From Aestuariibaculum suncheonense (GTDB lineage Bacteria > Bacteroidota > Bacteroidia > Flavobacteriales > Flavobacteriaceae), in contig NZ_JACVXC010000001.1 in assembly GCF_014596935.1 (NCBI RefSeq), forward strand, positions 1,228,217-1,292,216: 64,000 bases of DNA, written 5' to 3'. Shown here piece after piece: positions 30,502-40,134 of this stretch. Under the pieces are notes generated by a model, which was given only the letters and a program-made list of their open reading frames with translations, did not search any database and was not told the DNA's origin. Both the position numbers and the translations under genes were made by a program. Position 1 is the stretch's first letter, and each line of letters starts with the position of its first letter.

Positions 30502-33294
30502 ATGAAAAAAGGTAATTTGTTGTTAATCTTTGTGTTACTGTGTGTTTTTAAATCAAAAATTAGTGTCGCTCAGATTGCAAGTACAAGCTATCATTTAAAG
30601 GCTCAACCTATTTATGATAGGTCGGTTATTTTTGATGTAAATGGTACGGGTGTATCGAAACCTATAATTTGGGGGCTGGATTTAGCCTGGCTTTCAGAAG
30701 GAAATATTCGAAGAGGTATTGCTTTTATGGATAAAGAAAATGTTGGAGTAATTCGTTCTTCATTTATGCCTACAAATCCATTGTTAAATGATCAAGAACT
30801 TCAAGGAGATGCTCTAACTAATACTAACTTAAGAATAAACATTATTAAAAAACATATTGGTTCGGGAGCAAATGTTGTACTCAATAGTGATCATCCCAGT
30901 GTTGATTCTTATTTTCAAGGTAATGCCTCGAATTGGGCTAAATTAATTGAAGTTACAGCTAAAATGCACGAATCTGAGGGCTTTAATATTGTAACTGTTT
31001 CTCCATTTAATGAGCCGGATTTAACAGAAACAGGGCAAGGAACCCTACAGGATTTTTATAACATTTGCGGCATTATTAAAAATAACAGTTATTTCGATAA
31101 TATTCGTGTTTCAGGGGGTAATACACTCAATCCTGATGTAGCCTTGAACTGGTATGATTATTTGAAATCGAGATTAGATGAAGGTAATACACATCAGTTA
31201 GCAGGTAGTTTTGATAACTATGCCAGTTTTTATACAGCGGTAAGGGCTGACGGTAATCATGCAACTAATGATGAGTTACACAATGTCATGGAAGCTATGG
31301 TTGGTGTAGAATACGGTTTACAAACAGGTATTTGGTGGTATACGGCAGAGTATGCAAGAGGAGAGTTTTGTAAAGCAAGTAATGGAGTTCGCTTAGGGTA
31401 TGCCGAGCATCGTCCCAATTGGACTTCAGCATCTGTTTACCGACATCCCAATGGTAAAGTGCAGGCTTTTGGAGGGACTTCAGAGCGACAAGCTATAACG
31501 ACTAAATATTGTTATGTGTCTAAAAATCAGGCCGTTTTTTTTGATGGGTATGGTCCGCAACATGATTATGTCTTAGAATTACCAGGAGGGACAGGCTATC
31601 AACAAGGACAAACTAATGCGGAACGTGTTATCAACATTACATGGGGAGATGACATACAGCCTATTATTAATGGCAGATATAAGCTTATAAACAGAAATCA
31701 AACTAGTCAGGTGCTAGATGTTAATGGAGCTGGCAGTACAGACGGAACTAATGTTCAAATCAAGGAATATTTGGGACAGACCAGTCAGCAGTGGGACGTT
31801 ATTCCTGTGAGTTCTCGAATAGGAGGAGATTTTAGTTATTTTTCTATTTCACCAGTTAATGCTCCAGATAAAACACTAGATGTAAATAACTGGTCTCTTG
31901 ATAACGCAGGAAATATTCACTTATGGACCAATGCTTCAGGAGGTAATCAGCAGTGGTATTTAGAGTATCAAGATGACGGATGGTTTTTAATAAGAAGCAG
32001 GCACAGTGCTTTATGTCTCTCTGTAACTGGAGAAAACAATTTTGATGGAGCTAATGTTATTCAATATGAATATAACGGAAGTTTAGGACAGCAATGGCGT
32101 TTTTTACCTGTTGATGCTCCAATAGAATTTGATGCTCCAAGTGCTCCTGCTAACTTAGAAGCCAGTATAAATCCAGAATCTATTCAATTAAATTGGACCG
32201 CAAGCCCTGAATCTGATGTTGAAGAATATATTGTTTACAGATCAGAATCTTCAGGAGGACCTTATAATACCATTGCACAGCATATTACAGGAACCTCTTT
32301 TGTAGATAATACGGCTACAAGTGGAATTACTTATTATTATGTTGTAAAGTCTAAAGATTATTCTTTAAATCGTTCAGTTAATTATTCTAATGAAATCTCA
32401 GCAATGTCTAAAGGGAGCCATACTCTTGTCGCCCAGTATAAGTTTGAAGATAATTTAGAAGACAGCTCAATTAATTTGAACCATAGTGCTAGTTTTGAGA
32501 CTGTAAACTACGTTGATGGACATAGCGGAGGAAAGGCTCTTTCTTTAAATGGGATGAGCAATTTTTTTCAATTGTCACCAAATGTAGCCAATTATAAGGA
32601 GATAACTATTGCAGCTTGGGTGTATTGGAAAGGAGGCAATTCCTGGCAGCGTATTTTTGATTTTGGAAATAGTCAATCAGAGTATATGTTTTTAACCCCA
32701 AGTTCAGGTGGAGGTCAATTACATTTTGGTATTCGAGCAGGAAGTGCCGAACAAATTTTAACGGCATCAGCATTACCAACCGGAGAATGGGTTCATGTAG
32801 CTGTAGTGCTATCTGATTCTAAATCATCTTTATATGTTAACGGAACAGTTGTGGCAGAATCAGCGAGTATTACCACAAGACCAATTCATTTTAAGCCAGT
32901 TTTAAACTACATAGGAAGAAGTCAGTGGCCAGACCCATTGCTTAATGGTAATATAGATGATTTTAGGATATACAATTATGCATTTGAACCAAGTCAAATA
33001 TCAGCATTACATGATGGAACACTTGCAGTTGATGATGTTAAATTGCAAGACAAGGTCCTTATTTGGCCAATACCAGCAAGAGATGTTCTTTATGTAAAAA
33101 TTAAATCTTCAGCTATAGCAAGACAAACTACTTTAACTGTTTACGATTTAAATGGCAGACCATTAATCAATGGAAGTATAAAAAATGGTTTGGAGGGAAC
33201 TCTAGATGTTTCTAATTTAGCTCAGGGGGTGTATATTTTGAAATTGAATAATAATTCAAAATCTTATATAAAGAAATTTATAGTAAAACATTAG
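30502..33294 (+). CDS. Clan GH-A glycosidase (GH30/GH39-like) with ricin lectin, FN3, LamG and T9SS domain
   Basis: The protein has 930 residues with a signal peptide (ending near SVAQ). The catalytic barrel (about 40-385) has WGLDLAWLS, VVLNSDHPS, TVSPFNEPD with probable acid/base Glu171, and WWYTAEYARGEF with probable nucleophile Glu283. The Asn-Glu pair is typical of clan GH-A. I cannot place it firmly in one family; GH30 and GH39 relatives come to mind. A ricin-type beta-trefoil follows (about 388-535; QxW repeats such as TSQQWDV, NQQWYL, GQQWRF), then FN3, LamG (about 640-840) and a T9SS sorting domain. It is probably a cell-surface endo-enzyme. The next gene starts 10 bp downstream. Confidence 0.75.
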   Translation: MKKGNLLLIFVLLCVFKSKISVAQIASTSYHLKAQPIYDRSVIFDVNGTGVSKPIIWGLDLAWLSEGNIRRGIAFMDKENVGVIRSSFMPTNPLLNDQELQGDALTNTNLRINIIKKHIGSGANVVLNSDHPSVDSYFQGNASNWAKLIEVTAKMHESEGFNIVTVSPFNEPDLTETGQGTLQDFYNICGIIKNNSYFDNIRVSGGNTLNPDVALNWYDYLKSRLDEGNTHQLAGSFDNYASFYTAVRADGNHATNDELHNVMEAMVGVEYGLQTGIWWYTAEYARGEFCKASNGVRLGYAEHRPNWTSASVYRHPNGKVQAFGGTSERQAITTKYCYVSKNQAVFFDGYGPQHDYVLELPGGTGYQQGQTNAERVINITWGDDIQPIINGRYKLINRNQTSQVLDVNGAGSTDGTNVQIKEYLGQTSQQWDVIPVSSRIGGDFSYFSISPVNAPDKTLDVNNWSLDNAGNIHLWTNASGGNQQWYLEYQDDGWFLIRSRHSALCLSVTGENNFDGANVIQYEYNGSLGQQWRFLPVDAPIEFDAPSAPANLEASINPESIQLNWTASPESDVEEYIVYRSESSGGPYNTIAQHITGTSFVDNTATSGITYYYVVKSKDYSLNRSVNYSNEISAMSKGSHTLVAQYKFEDNLEDSSINLNHSASFETVNYVDGHSGGKALSLNGMSNFFQLSPNVANYKEITIAAWVYWKGGNSWQRIFDFGNSQSEYMFLTPSSGGGQLHFGIRAGSAEQILTASALPTGEWVHVAVVLSDSKSSLYVNGTVVAESASITTRPIHFKPVLNYIGRSQWPDPLLNGNIDDFRIYNYAFEPSQISALHDGTLAVDDVKLQDKVLIWPIPARDVLYVKIKSSAIARQTTLTVYDLNGRPLINGSIKNGLEGTLDVSNLAQGVYILKLNNNSKSYIKKFIVKH

Positions 33295-33304
33295 AAAAAT
33301 CTAT

Positions 33305-35323
33305 ATGAATTTTAAGAAGGAAATAGTATTTGTAGTATTATTTATAACCATGAACTGGAGTTTGTTTTCACAGAGTAATACTGAAGTTTTTAAAATTAAA
33401 AATCCTGATTATGAATTAAGTCCATACACAGGCATGACTAAGCAGCATTGGAAAGATGCTGCTTTATTCTTGCTTGAGGGGGCGTTTAGTTATATAGATA
33501 ATCTGGATGATTCAATGAAGTTTCCTAAGCAACCAGGTAAAAGCTATCCTCATGAAGAAAGCCGTGTGCCTACTGAAAAACTTGAAGGGCTTTGTAGAAC
33601 GTTATTTGTTGCGGCACCTTTGTTAAAGGAAAGTCCAGATTTGGTTATTAATGGCATTCACGTTGCTGAGTATTACCGATATCAAATAGAAAAATTAATC
33701 GATTCTAGTAGTGAATCTTATATTATACCCAGATCAAAAAATGGAGGACCAAGTCAGAATTTGGTGGAGTTTGGTGCCTTAGCATTATCCATGTTTATTA
33801 GTCCTGATGTACTCTGGGAACCTTTACCTCAATCAACTAAGGACGACTTAGCCAATACAATGATAAGTTACGGCGATGGACCAACAGTAGATTCTAATTG
33901 GAAGTTTTTCAACATTTTTGTATTGAGTTTTTTTAAGGAACAAGGGTATCCGGTAAATGAAAATTTACTAGTTGAATATTTAGAAAAATCATTAACGCAT
34001 TACCGTGGTCAAGGCTGGTATAATGACAGTCCGGCTTACGATTATTACAGCATGTGGGCGTTTCAAATGTACGGTATGATTTGGTCTGAATATTTTGGAA
34101 AGCAGTATTATCCGGAAATAGCAGATAAATTTATCAGCAATTTTAAAGATTTAAAATATCATTACCCATATCTGTTTAGTGAAGATGGTAAAATGATTAT
34201 GTATGGTAGAAGTATTAGTTACCGCATAGGGTCTATTATTCCATTTTCATTAATGGGTTTATTAGAGGATAAGCAAGACATCAATTTTGGTTGGATGCGT
34301 CGTATTTCTTCAGGAGTGATAAAACAGTTTTTTACACATCCTGATTTTATGAAAGATCGCGTACCCACATTAGGTTTTTATGGAGCTTTCGAGCCTGCAG
34401 TACAAAATTACAGCTGTCGAGGTAGTGTGTATTGGATGGGCAAAGCCTTTTTAGGTCTGTTGATACCGGATGATAATCCTTTTTGGACGGAGACTGAAAA
34501 CAACGGTGCCTGGGAAGAAGCATTTAAGTCAAATGAAGTTTACAATAAGTTTCAGGAAGGCTCAGAAATATTAATTACCGATTATTCAAATATTGGAGCT
34601 TCAGAAATACGTGCCTGGTGCCATGAAAAAGTGAAAGACGATTGGCAGAAATTCCGTTCTACAGAAAATTACAACCGACTGTCTTATAACAGCGCATTTC
34701 CCTGGCAAGCCGATGGAGCTCATGGTGAAGTGGCCATGAATTATGTGGTTAGAAACAAAAATAATGAATGGGAAGCCTTCCGATTATATAATTTTAAAAA
34801 GTTTGAAGATGGTGTGTATTATCGAGATGTAGTTTTAGAAACTGATAAAAATATAAAATTCAGTTTGGCAGATATTCCTTTAACCAATGGTATTTTAAGA
34901 GTGGATCGAAATGTAAGCGGTAAGCTAACTTCTTTACGATTGGGGCATTATGCATTACCAGATTTAGGTAAGGGCATAACAACAACGAAACGGCAGATTC
35001 AAGGTCGAATGGCAACTGTAATAGACAACGGAATTTATCAACTAGCTATGATTCCGGTAATGGGATGGGATGAAACCGAAGTAGTTTCCACCGAAGGTTT
35101 ACATCCTGAAAGTAGACATAGTAAGGTTGTTAATGTTTTAAAAACTGAAAGTGTATCAAATACACTTAAGTCGAAAAATTATATTACCTTGATGCTTTGG
35201 AAAAGATCTGGAGAGAAATGGACCAAAAGCCAATTAACACCAATTAAGAATATTAAGCTTTTAGAAAATGGAGACATTGACATTAAAATTAAAGGCTCAG
35301 GAACAAAAACGATTAACTACTAA
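33305..35323 (+). CDS. DUF2264-family protein, secreted
   Basis: The protein has 672 residues with a signal peptide (hydrophobic segment VFVVLFITMNWSLFSQ). The first 400 residues have the DUF2264 pattern: MTKQHWKDAALFLLEGAFSYI, VPTEKLEGLCRTLFVAAPLL, NLVEFGALALSMF, NWKFFNIFVLSFFK and GWYNDSPAYDYYSMWAFQMYG. This suggests an alpha/alpha barrel like those of polysaccharide lyases and unsaturated-glycoside hydrolases, with a beta-rich C-terminal half (DWQKFRSTENYNRLSY, HGEVAMNYVVRN). The activity is not established from sequence; a role on a uronic-acid-containing or unusual sugar is plausible. It has no T9SS domain, unlike both neighbours. The next gene overlaps its last 56 bases. Confidence 0.75.
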   Translation: MNFKKEIVFVVLFITMNWSLFSQSNTEVFKIKNPDYELSPYTGMTKQHWKDAALFLLEGAFSYIDNLDDSMKFPKQPGKSYPHEESRVPTEKLEGLCRTLFVAAPLLKESPDLVINGIHVAEYYRYQIEKLIDSSSESYIIPRSKNGGPSQNLVEFGALALSMFISPDVLWEPLPQSTKDDLANTMISYGDGPTVDSNWKFFNIFVLSFFKEQGYPVNENLLVEYLEKSLTHYRGQGWYNDSPAYDYYSMWAFQMYGMIWSEYFGKQYYPEIADKFISNFKDLKYHYPYLFSEDGKMIMYGRSISYRIGSIIPFSLMGLLEDKQDINFGWMRRISSGVIKQFFTHPDFMKDRVPTLGFYGAFEPAVQNYSCRGSVYWMGKAFLGLLIPDDNPFWTETENNGAWEEAFKSNEVYNKFQEGSEILITDYSNIGASEIRAWCHEKVKDDWQKFRSTENYNRLSYNSAFPWQADGAHGEVAMNYVVRNKNNEWEAFRLYNFKKFEDGVYYRDVVLETDKNIKFSLADIPLTNGILRVDRNVSGKLTSLRLGHYALPDLGKGITTTKRQIQGRMATVIDNGIYQLAMIPVMGWDETEVVSTEGLHPESRHSKVVNVLKTESVSNTLKSKNYITLMLWKRSGEKWTKSQLTPIKNIKLLENGDIDIKIKGSGTKTINY

Positions 35324-38300
35324 ATCTATTTTTTATTTAAGTATTTGTTTTGTTTTTTGTTGCTTCTTCCGAATTAATGCCCAAACGTTTGACCGAATAG
35401 AGGCCTATGCAGGATTAGGTTCTGTGGAAAATAACAATGGAGCAGCCTTAGCTGATTATGATGCCGATGGCGATTTAGATATCTTCGTGGTTGCGAGAGC
35501 ACAGGACCTTGCTGGAGATGAATCTACACAGAGTAAACTATTTCGTAATAACAACGATGGTACATTTACAAATGTTACTCTTAATTCTGGATTAGAGAAT
35601 TTATTTCCTGAAGGAGAAACCGGTGAAACTTCAATAGCATTTACAGGTTTTAAATTTGGAGCCTTCTGGGGTGATTATGATAATGATGGGTATCCCGATT
35701 TATTTATGACGCATACCAATAAAATGCAATTATTTCATAATGACACTAACGGTAAATTTAAGGAGGTTACCGTTGAGGCCGGCTTCAAGAAATATAACGA
35801 TTGTATAAATACAGGAGCCACCTGGTTTGATTATAATAAAGATGGTTTTTTAGATATTTTTATAGCCGACTGGGATAGCGATTGTGAAGGAAATAGACTT
35901 TATAAAAATAATGGCGATGGCACTTTTTCAAATGTCAGTAGTATTATCCAAGGCGTCAGTAGCAAGCATTCGTATCAAAGTATACCATTCGATTTTAATG
36001 GTGATGGCTGGCTGGATTTATATGTGGCTAACGATTTTAATCCGGGGCCTAACGATCTATTTATAAATAATAACGGCACGGGTTTTACAGAGCAAGCTAC
36101 AGCTTATGGATTAGATACCTCCCGAGGAGACATGGGAATCACGATTGGAGATTATAATAATGATGGCGAATTCGACATTTACGTTACGACGATTGGGGAT
36201 AATGCTCTATTTAAAAAAACATCAACAGGAAACTATGAAGATTTAGCAAGAGTATTTCAAATATATAATGGCGGCTGGGCCTGGGATGTTTCTTTTTCTG
36301 ATTTCGATTTAGATCGCGATGAAGATCTTTTTATAGTAAATGGATTTGATTATCCGAATTCCGGAGATAGGCATAATGTGTATTTTGAAAACACATTGGA
36401 AACCGGTATAGAAGGTTTTACAAATAGTTCGGTAAAGACCAAGCTTAACGAAGAGGCTATTAGTGTTACCGAAGCTGTTTTTGATTATGATAACGATGGT
36501 GATTTAGACATCTTTGTAACCAATAATGATGGAGCGTCATTTTTATATGAAAATAAGCTAACCGATGTTAATCAACCGGCAGAAAGTTTACATTGGTTTA
36601 AAGTGAAACTAGAAGGAACAACCTCAAATCGGGATGCCATTGGAACAACCGTATCTGTAACAACAGCCAGTGGAACATTATATCGTTATTATTCCGGTAA
36701 AGGGTTTTTATCACAGCATTTAAAACCGGTGCATTTTGGTTTAGGAACTGATGCCAATATCATAGAACTTAAAATTACCTGGCCATCCGGATTGGTAGAA
36801 ACTCATACGAATATTCCGGCTGATAATACTATTAAAGCTACTGAGGGTAATGGTTATCAAATTCTCGATATTCAGCCTAGTATAAAGCCTTATGGTTGCA
36901 CCAATCCTAATTCGTGTAATTATAACCCCAATGCTACAATAAGCACAGGACTTTGCAGTTTTTTAGAAATAGGTAACATTACAGGTGTTATTAAAACACA
37001 CAAAAATAGTATTGAATCTTATAGTGTTTCTGTAAGTTCAGATGTAACTTTAAATTGGCAAATAACAGGAGGAGAGATTGTAGAATCACCAAGTAAAGGT
37101 AATATTATCGTAAAGTGGGGAACGGAAAGTACAGGCACTATCCTTTTAACAGCCTTTAATGCAAAATGTATAAGTGAATCTCTAGAATTATCAGTGACGT
37201 TATTAAATGAAAGTGTTAATTTCCAGGAGCATTCGATCGCCCGCTTATGGAATGAGACGTTATTGTCTTTAATACGAAAAGATTATGCGCGTCCTACGGT
37301 TCATGCCCGAAACCTGTTTCATACCAGTGTGGTACTGTATGATTCCTGGGCATTATACGACGATAAAGCCTCAACCTATTTAATTGGGAATAATTTACAT
37401 GGATTTCAAAGTGCATTTGAAGGGTTTAAAACTACCGAAAACCTTATTGAAGCCCGAAAGAAAACTATAAGTTATGCGGCCTACAGGTTGTTAAGTGAAC
37501 GATTTGCTCATGCACCAAATCCGAGTTTGTCACAACGTATTTTAGATGAATTTATGGCTGGTTTAGGTTATGATATTTCCATTACCGATACAGATTATAC
37601 CACTGGAAATCCTATAGCTTTAGGGAATTTTATTGCCAGTGAGATGATTGCTTATGGGCTTCAGGATGGCTCTAATGAAATTAATTTGTATGCGAACCAG
37701 TATTATCAACCGGTAAATGCGCCTTTAAGTTTAACTTATCCGGAGGGTATTGCAGAGATTAATCCAGACCGTTGGCAACCATTAAGTTTTAATAATTTTA
37801 TCGATCAGAGCGGGAATGTAATCGGTGGTGTTACCCCAGGATTTTTAAGTCCGGAGTGGGGAAGCGTGCAGCCGTTTTCCATGGAAGAATCATATAAAAC
37901 CACCTATTCACGAGATGGCCATGAGTATCAGGTGTATTACGACCCTGGTGCACCACCAGTAAGTACTTCCGAAGATTATAAATGGTGTTTTTCGATGGTT
38001 TCGAAATGGAGTTCGCATTTAGATCCCTATGATGGTGTGTTGTGGGATATCTCACCAAAATCGATGGGTAATGTCCCGGTAGACCATTTACCGCTTGAGT
38101 ATGCCGATTACAAAAACTTTTACAAAGAATTTGAAGGTGGCGATATTGGTGTAGGTCGCTCTCGAAATCCAATAACGCAGCAGCCTTACCAAGAACAACT
38201 TGTGCCACGAGGCGATTACACACGCGTGCTGGCGGAATTCTGGGCCGATGGGCCAGATTCAGAAACGCCACCAGGACATTGGTTTACCATTTTAAATTAT

Positions 38301-39335
38301 GTCAACGATCATGAGCTGTTTACCAAAAAGTTTGAAGGCGAAGGTAATATCTTAAGCGATTTAGAGTGGGATGTAAAAGCCTATTTTCTCATGGGTGGCG
38401 CGATGCACGACGCTGCTGTTGCGGCCTGGGGCGTGAAAGGTTGGTATGATTATATCAGGCCGATTTCAGCCATTCGCTATATGTGTGAAATTGGTCAGTG
38501 TACCGATACGAGTCAGCCCAATTACAACCCCGACGGTATCCATTTGCAGGAAGGACTAATTGAGATTGTAAAAGAAGGCGACCCTTTAGTGGGAATAAAT
38601 AATGAACACCTTGGAAAAATAAAACTCTACGCCTGGAAGGGGCACGATTTTATAGTAGACCCTCAAGTAGACGAAGCAGGCGTGGGGTGGATCCTGGCTG
38701 AAACCTGGTGGCCTTATCAGCGTCCAACGTTTGTAACGCCACCGTTTGCAGGTTTTGTATCCGGTCATTCCACGTATTCCAGAGCGGCTGCCGAGGTGAT
38801 GACCTTACTCACCGGTGATGAGTATTTTCCGGGAGGTATGGGAGAGTTTATAGCTAAAAAGAATGAATTTTTAGTGTTTGAAGAAGGACCTTCGGTAGAT
38901 GTCACGCTGCAATGGGCCACCTACCGGGATGCCTCCGATCAGTGTAGTTTATCAAGAATCTGGGGCGGTATCCACCCACCAGCCGATGATATTCCAGGAC
39001 GTTTTATGGGGATTAAAATCGGACAGAAAGCCTTTAGCTATGGTAAACGGTATTTTGAGGGATCGGCAATACCTGTTGAAGATTTATCTGGCGACTTGAA
39101 AGTGTATCCAAATCCGATAAGCACATCTGCCAATGCCATTTCGGTATCAAACACCACAGTAACAGATAACTTTCAACTGTTTGATATTAATGGTAGGTTT
39201 TTACAAAACTTAAGCCACATTTATAACGAAACGACTAAAACATCAGAAATACATTTTGCATCCACCTTATCTACAGGTGTATATGTTTTAAAAATCAATA
39301 ATACTTCCAGGAAAATTGTGGTGATTAACAGGTAA
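35268..39335 (+). CDS. FG-GAP/ASPIC protein fused to a vanadium-haloperoxidase-like domain, T9SS-exported
   Basis: The protein has 1355 residues and starts inside the preceding gene; the only ATG before the signal segment (IFYLSICFVFCCFF) is at 35268. Residues about 40-430 hold FG-GAP/VCBS repeats with Ca-binding-like DxDxDGxxD loops (DYDADGDLDIF, DYDNDGYPDLF, DYNKDGFLDIF, DYDNDGDLDIF). An ASPIC/UnbV-type domain follows (RDAIGTTVSVT), then a GCTNPNSCNYNPNAT segment and an Ig-like domain. Residues about 650-1260 form a PAP2/vanadium haloperoxidase-like helical domain: YDYIRPISAIRY, FVSGHSTYSRAAAEVM (His1167), and RIWGGIHPPADD (Arg1230, His1236). A T9SS sorting domain ends it (VYPNPISTSANA). 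It may halogenate or oxidise at the surface, or act as a phosphatase. Confidence 0.82.
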   Translation: METLTLKLKAQEQKRLTTKSIFYLSICFVFCCFFRINAQTFDRIEAYAGLGSVENNNGAALADYDADGDLDIFVVARAQDLAGDESTQSKLFRNNNDGTFTNVTLNSGLENLFPEGETGETSIAFTGFKFGAFWGDYDNDGYPDLFMTHTNKMQLFHNDTNGKFKEVTVEAGFKKYNDCINTGATWFDYNKDGFLDIFIADWDSDCEGNRLYKNNGDGTFSNVSSIIQGVSSKHSYQSIPFDFNGDGWLDLYVANDFNPGPNDLFINNNGTGFTEQATAYGLDTSRGDMGITIGDYNNDGEFDIYVTTIGDNALFKKTSTGNYEDLARVFQIYNGGWAWDVSFSDFDLDRDEDLFIVNGFDYPNSGDRHNVYFENTLETGIEGFTNSSVKTKLNEEAISVTEAVFDYDNDGDLDIFVTNNDGASFLYENKLTDVNQPAESLHWFKVKLEGTTSNRDAIGTTVSVTTASGTLYRYYSGKGFLSQHLKPVHFGLGTDANIIELKITWPSGLVETHTNIPADNTIKATEGNGYQILDIQPSIKPYGCTNPNSCNYNPNATISTGLCSFLEIGNITGVIKTHKNSIESYSVSVSSDVTLNWQITGGEIVESPSKGNIIVKWGTESTGTILLTAFNAKCISESLELSVTLLNESVNFQEHSIARLWNETLLSLIRKDYARPTVHARNLFHTSVVLYDSWALYDDKASTYLIGNNLHGFQSAFEGFKTTENLIEARKKTISYAAYRLLSERFAHAPNPSLSQRILDEFMAGLGYDISITDTDYTTGNPIALGNFIASEMIAYGLQDGSNEINLYANQYYQPVNAPLSLTYPEGIAEINPDRWQPLSFNNFIDQSGNVIGGVTPGFLSPEWGSVQPFSMEESYKTTYSRDGHEYQVYYDPGAPPVSTSEDYKWCFSMVSKWSSHLDPYDGVLWDISPKSMGNVPVDHLPLEYADYKNFYKEFEGGDIGVGRSRNPITQQPYQEQLVPRGDYTRVLAEFWADGPDSETPPGHWFTILNYVNDHELFTKKFEGEGNILSDLEWDVKAYFLMGGAMHDAAVAAWGVKGWYDYIRPISAIRYMCEIGQCTDTSQPNYNPDGIHLQEGLIEIVKEGDPLVGINNEHLGKIKLYAWKGHDFIVDPQVDEAGVGWILAETWWPYQRPTFVTPPFAGFVSGHSTYSRAAAEVMTLLTGDEYFPGGMGEFIAKKNEFLVFEEGPSVDVTLQWATYRDASDQCSLSRIWGGIHPPADDIPGRFMGIKIGQKAFSYGKRYFEGSAIPVEDLSGDLKVYPNPISTSANAISVSNTTVTDNFQLFDINGRFLQNLSHIYNETTKTSEIHFASTLSTGVYVLKINNTSRKIVVINR

Positions 39336-39355
39336 AGTCCGTACCAGATACCATC

Positions 39356-39382
39356 AAAAAACGCCCGACAAATTGCCGGGCG
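39356..39382 (-). terminator. Terminator for the nitroreductase gene, possibly bidirectional
   Basis: The GC-rich arms cgcccg (39362-39367) and cgggcg (39377-39382) form a hairpin. On the minus strand it is followed by a run of six T, so it suits the nitroreductase gene ending at 39404. On the plus strand the T run is weak, but the hairpin may also stop transcription from PUL 1. Confidence 0.75.
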
Positions 39383-39403
39383 CTTACTTTCATTAATTAA
39401 CCT

Positions 39404-40036
39404 CTATTTTATCTCGTGGATAAATTCTTCTTTTTCTTTTCGGTATTTTTTTAGGTTGACGTTCCAATCGTTTTCAGCATCACGATACCCTAAAGCAAGA
39501 ATCACGGCACTTTTTAACCCTTTTTCTCTTAAACCAAGAATTTCATCTAATTTTTCAGGTTCAAAACCTTCAATAGGCGTTGCGTCTACCTTTTGTTCAG
39601 CGGCCGCAGCAATTGCCATAGCAAACGAAATGTAAGCCTGTTTTGCAGCATGTTGCTGGTGCCAGGTTTCCCTTAGAGGCTCGTATAATCCCCAAAGGGT
39701 TTGTTTGTAATCATCCATAGTGCTGTGCGGTAGTTCTCTGGCATCCATCATCTCGTTAAATACGGTAGTGATTTTTTCATGAGAATAACCATCCCAAGAA
39801 GCAAATACTAAAAGATGAGAACACTCGGTGATTTGAGCCTGATTCCAGGCGATAGGTCTTATTTTTTCCAGTGTTTCCTGATTTGATACGACAAATATTT
39901 CATAAGGTTGTAAGCCCGAAGAAGAAGGTGCTAATCTGGCAGCCTCAAGAATATAGTCTAATTTATCCTGAGGAATCGTTTCACCAGTCATTCTCTTAGC
40001 AGCATATCTCCAATGTAATCCTTTTAATAATTCCAT
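39404..40036 (-). CDS. NAD(P)H-dependent nitroreductase-family oxidoreductase
   Basis: The protein has 210 residues, the usual length of NfsB-like flavin reductases. It shows the family N-terminus LHWRYAAKRMTGETIPQDKLDYILEA (split by the RYAAKRM flavin-phosphate-binding stretch), then RLAPSSSGLQPYEIFVV and a C-terminal SAVILALGYRD. It is cytosolic and probably binds FMN, reducing nitro compounds, quinones or similar electrophiles. It is divergent from the HxlR regulator gene 98 bp away, an arrangement that often means the regulator controls the reductase. Its -7 box TAACTTTG lies at 40061-40054 on the minus strand. Confidence 0.88.
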   Translation of the reverse strand: MELLKGLHWRYAAKRMTGETIPQDKLDYILEAARLAPSSSGLQPYEIFVVSNQETLEKIRPIAWNQAQITECSHLLVFASWDGYSHEKITTVFNEMMDARELPHSTMDDYKQTLWGLYEPLRETWHQQHAAKQAYISFAMAIAAAAEQKVDATPIEGFEPEKLDEILGLREKGLKSAVILALGYRDAENDWNVNLKKYRKEKEEFIHEIK

Positions 40037-40053
40037 AATTCAAATTTTTTGTG

Positions 40054-40121
40054 CAAAGTTATTTTATAATGGTGACAATTAGTAACTTTGTAACATAAAG
40101 TAATAGTGACATAATAGTCAC
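40054..40121. promoter_or_regulatory. Divergent promoter and probable HxlR operator
   Basis: The same -7 box TAACTTTG occurs on both strands: 40061-40054 facing the nitroreductase gene and 40083-40090 facing the HxlR gene. A palindrome gtgac-ataata-gtcac (40106-40121) lies downstream of the plus-strand box, and a further ggtgac copy is at 40071-40076 between the two boxes. These gtgac repeats are reasonable HxlR binding sites; binding is inferred. Confidence 0.6.
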
Positions 40122-40134
40122 CAAGTAACATTCC

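Noticed and set aside
37831-38271. 146-codon open frame on the minus strand
   Set aside because: It lies entirely inside the haloperoxidase-like domain, whose motifs are clear on the plus strand, and its translation is rich in His, Pro and Arg without a recognisable domain.
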